64,000 nucleotides of DNA from Leifsonia poae (GTDB taxonomy: Bacteria > Actinomycetota > Actinomycetes > Actinomycetales > Microbacteriaceae): the NCBI RefSeq assembly GCF_020009625.1, contig NZ_JAIHLP010000002.1, forward strand, positions 1,302,001 through 1,366,000, given 5' to 3'. This document shows positions 61,551-64,000 of this stretch, piece by piece (position 1 is the stretch's first letter; each line of letters starts with the position of its first letter). The position numbers were made by a program, and so were the translations under genes. Below the pieces are notes generated by a model. That model made no database searches. It had not been told where the DNA came from and was given only the letters and a program-made list of their open reading frames with translations.

Positions 61551-63077
61551 TCACGCTGTGGGGGTGAGCAGCACCTCCGACCACGAGACCGCCGGCAGCT
61601 GGATGCGCAGCGTGCCACCCTCTCGGGTCACCGTCGTGTTCTCCTGCAGGCCGACCCGCTCCGGATCGGACAGGGTGTTCGCCGCGTGGATGTCGGGGTC
61701 GCTCAGGGTGCGAGCCGTCACCGTGTACTCCCGGCCCGAAGCGACGACACCACCGATGTCGACGGTCAGCTCCGCCGTCTCTCCGATCGACCGGTTGACG
61801 GCGAACAGGGCGATCGCGCCCGTCAGCTCATCGTGGCTGGCCACGGCGTCGACCAGCGGGACGTCGCCGAACGCGTCGGTCGGGTACGTGCCGCTGGTCA
61901 CGGCCACGTCGAGGGCGACCCCGGTCGCGTGCCGGGCCGTCTCCGCGAACGGGAAGAATGTCGTCTGGCGCCAGGCCGCACCGCCCGGCTCGGTCATGAT
62001 CGGCGCGATCACATTGACCAGCTGAGCGAGGGAGGCGCTGGTCACCCGGTCGGCGTGCTTCAGCAGCGTGATGAGCAGGCTGCCGAACACCACCGCATCC
62101 GCGACGGAGTACTGGTCTTCGAGCAGCCGCGGCGCCACCGGCCAGTTGTCGACGCCCTCGATCTTGTCGACGTTCTCGAACCGCGTGTTGTACCAGATGT
62201 TCCACTCGTCGAACGAGATCTCGATGGTCTTGTCGCTGCCCCGCACGGCCTTCACATGGTCGGCGGTGGCGACGACGCTGCGGATGAAACGGTCCATGTC
62301 GATCCCGGAGGCGAGGAAGGCTCCCAGATCGCCCTTGTCTTCGTAGTACGCGTGGCAGGAGATGTAGTCCACCGCGTCGTACGCGTGGGTGAGCACGACG
62401 CGCTCCCACTCGGCGAACGTCGGCATCGACGAACTGGACGATCCGCAGACCACCAGCTCGAGGTCGGGGTCGAAGGCTTTCATCGCCCGCGCGGTCTGCG
62501 CAGCCAGTTTGCCGTAGTCGTCGGCCGACCGGTGACCGAGCTGCCACGGCCCGTCCATCTCGTTGCCGAGACACCAGATGCGCACGTCGAACGGCTCACT
62601 GCGCCCATTCGCGGCGCGACGGTCCGAGAGGGTCGTCCCGCCGGCCAGGTTGGCGTACTCGAGGAGGTCCAGGGCCTCGGGAGTCCCGCGCGTGCCGAGG
62701 TTGACCGCGAGCATCAATTCGCTGTCCACCGCGTCGAGCCAGTTCTGGAACTCGTGCAGACCGATCTCGTTCGTCTCGGTCGAATGCCAGGCCAGATCGA
62801 GGCGGCGGGGGCGCTCCGAGCGCGGGCCGACGCTGTCTTCCCACTTGAACCCGGAGACGAAGTTGCCGCCAGGGTAGCGAATGGCCGTGACGCCGAGCTC
62901 CTTCACGAGCTCGATCACGTCGGTGCGGAACCCGTCGGCGTTCGCGAGCGGATGCCCGGGTTCGTAAATGCCGTCGTAGACGGCCCGGCCCAGGTGTTCG
63001 ATGAACGACCCGAACAGGCGCGGGTTGATCGCGCCGATCGTGGCGGCCGGGTTGACGGTGAGATGTGCGGTGTTCAT
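61551..63077 (-). CDS. Alpha-L-arabinofuranosidase, GH51 (second copy)
   Basis: 508-aa intracellular enzyme similar to the copy at 51498. 'RLFGSFIEHLGRAVYDGIYEPG' and 'IRYPGGNFVSGFKWEDSVGP' are GH51 signatures; acid/base Glu in CLGNEMDGPW, nucleophile Glu in 'ISFDEWNIWYNTR'. ATG 63077 overlaps the upstream GH1-like stop as ATGA, and the GH93-like gene follows 45 bp downstream, forming a three-gene operon. Two GH51 paralogues suggest different linkage preferences. Confidence 0.95.
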   Translation of the reverse strand: MNTAHLTVNPAATIGAINPRLFGSFIEHLGRAVYDGIYEPGHPLANADGFRTDVIELVKELGVTAIRYPGGNFVSGFKWEDSVGPRSERPRRLDLAWHSTETNEIGLHEFQNWLDAVDSELMLAVNLGTRGTPEALDLLEYANLAGGTTLSDRRAANGRSEPFDVRIWCLGNEMDGPWQLGHRSADDYGKLAAQTARAMKAFDPDLELVVCGSSSSSMPTFAEWERVVLTHAYDAVDYISCHAYYEDKGDLGAFLASGIDMDRFIRSVVATADHVKAVRGSDKTIEISFDEWNIWYNTRFENVDKIEGVDNWPVAPRLLEDQYSVADAVVFGSLLITLLKHADRVTSASLAQLVNVIAPIMTEPGGAAWRQTTFFPFAETARHATGVALDVAVTSGTYPTDAFGDVPLVDAVASHDELTGAIALFAVNRSIGETAELTVDIGGVVASGREYTVTARTLSDPDIHAANTLSDPERVGLQENTTVTREGGTLRIQLPAVSWSEVLLTPTA

Positions 63078-64000
63078 ACGTTTTTCCGTTGGTTGGCGGC
63101 GGACGGTCGGCGGGAAGACAGGGCGTGCTCCCGGTAGCGGGCGGCGACCGGGTTCTCGACCCGGAGCAGGCCGTTGTCGCTCTCCACCAGGTCGTAGAGG
63201 CCCATGGTGAGGAGGTGGTCGTGACGCGGGTTGTCGGTGTGACGCCAGGTCCACTCGTACATGTCGAACAGCGGCCACCAGGTGTAACCGACGATGGGGA
63301 CGCCGTCGGCGCGCATCCGCTCGATGAGCACGACGGAGGCGTCGAGCCAGTCGATGCGCTCGGCGGCGGAGCCGGTCACACAGGTTTCGGTGAGCATGAC
63401 CGGTGCGCCGTAACGGTCGGCGTAGGTCTGCAGGGCGTCGCGCAGCCCCTCGGCGCCGCGGTCGACGGACGGGCGAGGGTCGGCGAACCCGCCCGAATGG
63501 TGAACCCCGGCCTCGAAGAGCTCGGTCGAGTGGCGCGGGTAGTAGTTGACGCCCATCACATCCGGCTGCACGGCGTTCCGGCGGAACCACTCCAGGTCGT
63601 CGTCCCCCACCCCGGTGCGTCGCAGCGAGGCGACGAGCGGGTGCCCGTCGCCGACCCGGCCGGTGACCAGGTCTTCGACGAGGTGCACCTGATGGGTCAG
63701 CCGCTCTGCCTCGGCGGCGTGCTCGGGCGCGTCGACGGCGCCGACGAACTTCATCGCAGCGTCGACATGCACGAACGAGGCCTGCGGCAGCAGTGCGGCG
63801 ATGGCGCGTTGCGAGCGCACGAACCCCTTCGCCAGGTTCGTCGCGATGGTCGTGAACCCCTGCGCTCCCGTCAGGTAGGGCGGCCAGTAGCCGTACTCGC
63901 CCGAGAAGAGCGCGTGGATCACGGGCTCGTTCACCGGTGTGTAGTCGGTCGCGACCTCGCCGAACCGTTCGGCGAAGCGGGCCGCGTACTCCTCGACATG
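63074..64000 (-). CDS. GH1-like (clan GH-A) glycosidase, N-terminus beyond the window
   Basis: At least 308 C-terminal residues; the frame is open through the right edge. 'HVEEYAARFAERFGEVATDYTPVNEPVIH' contains the acid/base Glu of a GH1-type NEP motif. 'PDVMGVNYYPRHSTELF' follows, 'APVMLTETCVTGSAAERIDW' supplies the nucleophile Glu, and 'YTWWPLFDMYEWTWRHTDN' lines the site. The sequence is divergent from classical beta-glucosidases. Probably removes terminal sugars from pectic oligosaccharides; the substrate is not certain. First visible gene of the operon with GH51 and the GH93-like enzyme. Confidence 0.85.
   Translation of the reverse strand, partial: HVEEYAARFAERFGEVATDYTPVNEPVIHALFSGEYGYWPPYLTGAQGFTTIATNLAKGFVRSQRAIAALLPQASFVHVDAAMKFVGAVDAPEHAAEAERLTHQVHLVEDLVTGRVGDGHPLVASLRRTGVGDDDLEWFRRNAVQPDVMGVNYYPRHSTELFEAGVHHSGGFADPRPSVDRGAEGLRDALQTYADRYGAPVMLTETCVTGSAAERIDWLDASVVLIERMRADGVPIVGYTWWPLFDMYEWTWRHTDNPRHDHLLTMGLYDLVESDNGLLRVENPVAARYREHALSSRRPSAANQRKNV

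Overview
The window is about 64 kb of high-GC, gene-dense actinobacterial chromosome. Several gene families point to Actinobacteria: DUF2530, DUF3027, DUF3263, a LytR C-terminal protein, an IdeR/DtxR regulator with its operator, the XPB-type helicase with its conserved partner, and a two-CxxC HNH nuclease. Gene orders such as serC-DUF2530-DUF3027-csp and groEL-csp-LytR_C-DUF3263-msrB are typical, from memory, of Microbacteriaceae (Leifsonia or Cryobacterium relatives). Species cannot be named from sequence alone. There is no plasmid, phage or CRISPR machinery; one tRNA gene (Arg, anticodon CCT) was seen.

Layout. 1-7.7 kb: a leftward catabolic operon (Gfo/Idh dehydrogenase, sugar isomerase-like TIM barrel, then a complete PotABCD-architecture ABC importer) facing a ROK regulator across a tandem 24-bp repeat. 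7.9-13.8 kb: small housekeeping genes, an ECF41 sigma factor divergent from its partner epimerase with a textbook ECF41 promoter, tRNA-Arg, an HNH nuclease, and an NlpC/P60 cell-wall hydrolase behind a structured leader. 14-24 kb: ideR, serC, DUF2530/DUF3027, a cold-shock protein, and the XPB helicase pair split by an oppositely oriented hydrolase/SDR block in which one hydrolase is frameshifted. 24.2-35 kb: a FolP2-like pterin gene set, a PhoP/PhoR-like two-component system, groEL with CIRCE, cspA, LytR_C, DUF3263, msrB, a nitroreductase and a DMT exporter. 35-46 kb: a flavin monooxygenase, GntR-MFS, an XRE regulator divergent from a second methionine aminopeptidase, maltokinase, an M23 peptidase, signal peptidase I, and an IdeR-controlled siderophore-interacting protein.

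46.2-64 kb is a coherent arabinan/arabinogalactan utilisation locus. A LacI regulator is followed by a promoter with a palindromic operator, then a single reading frame fusing ribulokinase (AraK type) to L-ribulose-5-phosphate 4-epimerase (AraD), then araA. Facing it are a sugar ABC importer, a GH35 beta-galactosidase and a GH51 arabinofuranosidase under a second LacI regulator with two operators. A further operon holds a GH1-like enzyme (cut by the window edge), a second GH51 and a secreted GH93-like exo-arabinanase with carbohydrate-binding modules. Secreted enzymes would release arabinooligosaccharides, the ABC importer would take them up, intracellular GH35/GH51 would split them, and AraA plus the AraK-AraD fusion would deliver xylulose 5-phosphate.

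The most unusual signals are the AraK-AraD gene fusion, a set of short-period (14-23 bp) minisatellites that repeatedly sit on or at stop codons, and a tRNA-Arg(CCT) whose acceptor stem does not close unless an 11-nt insert is skipped.
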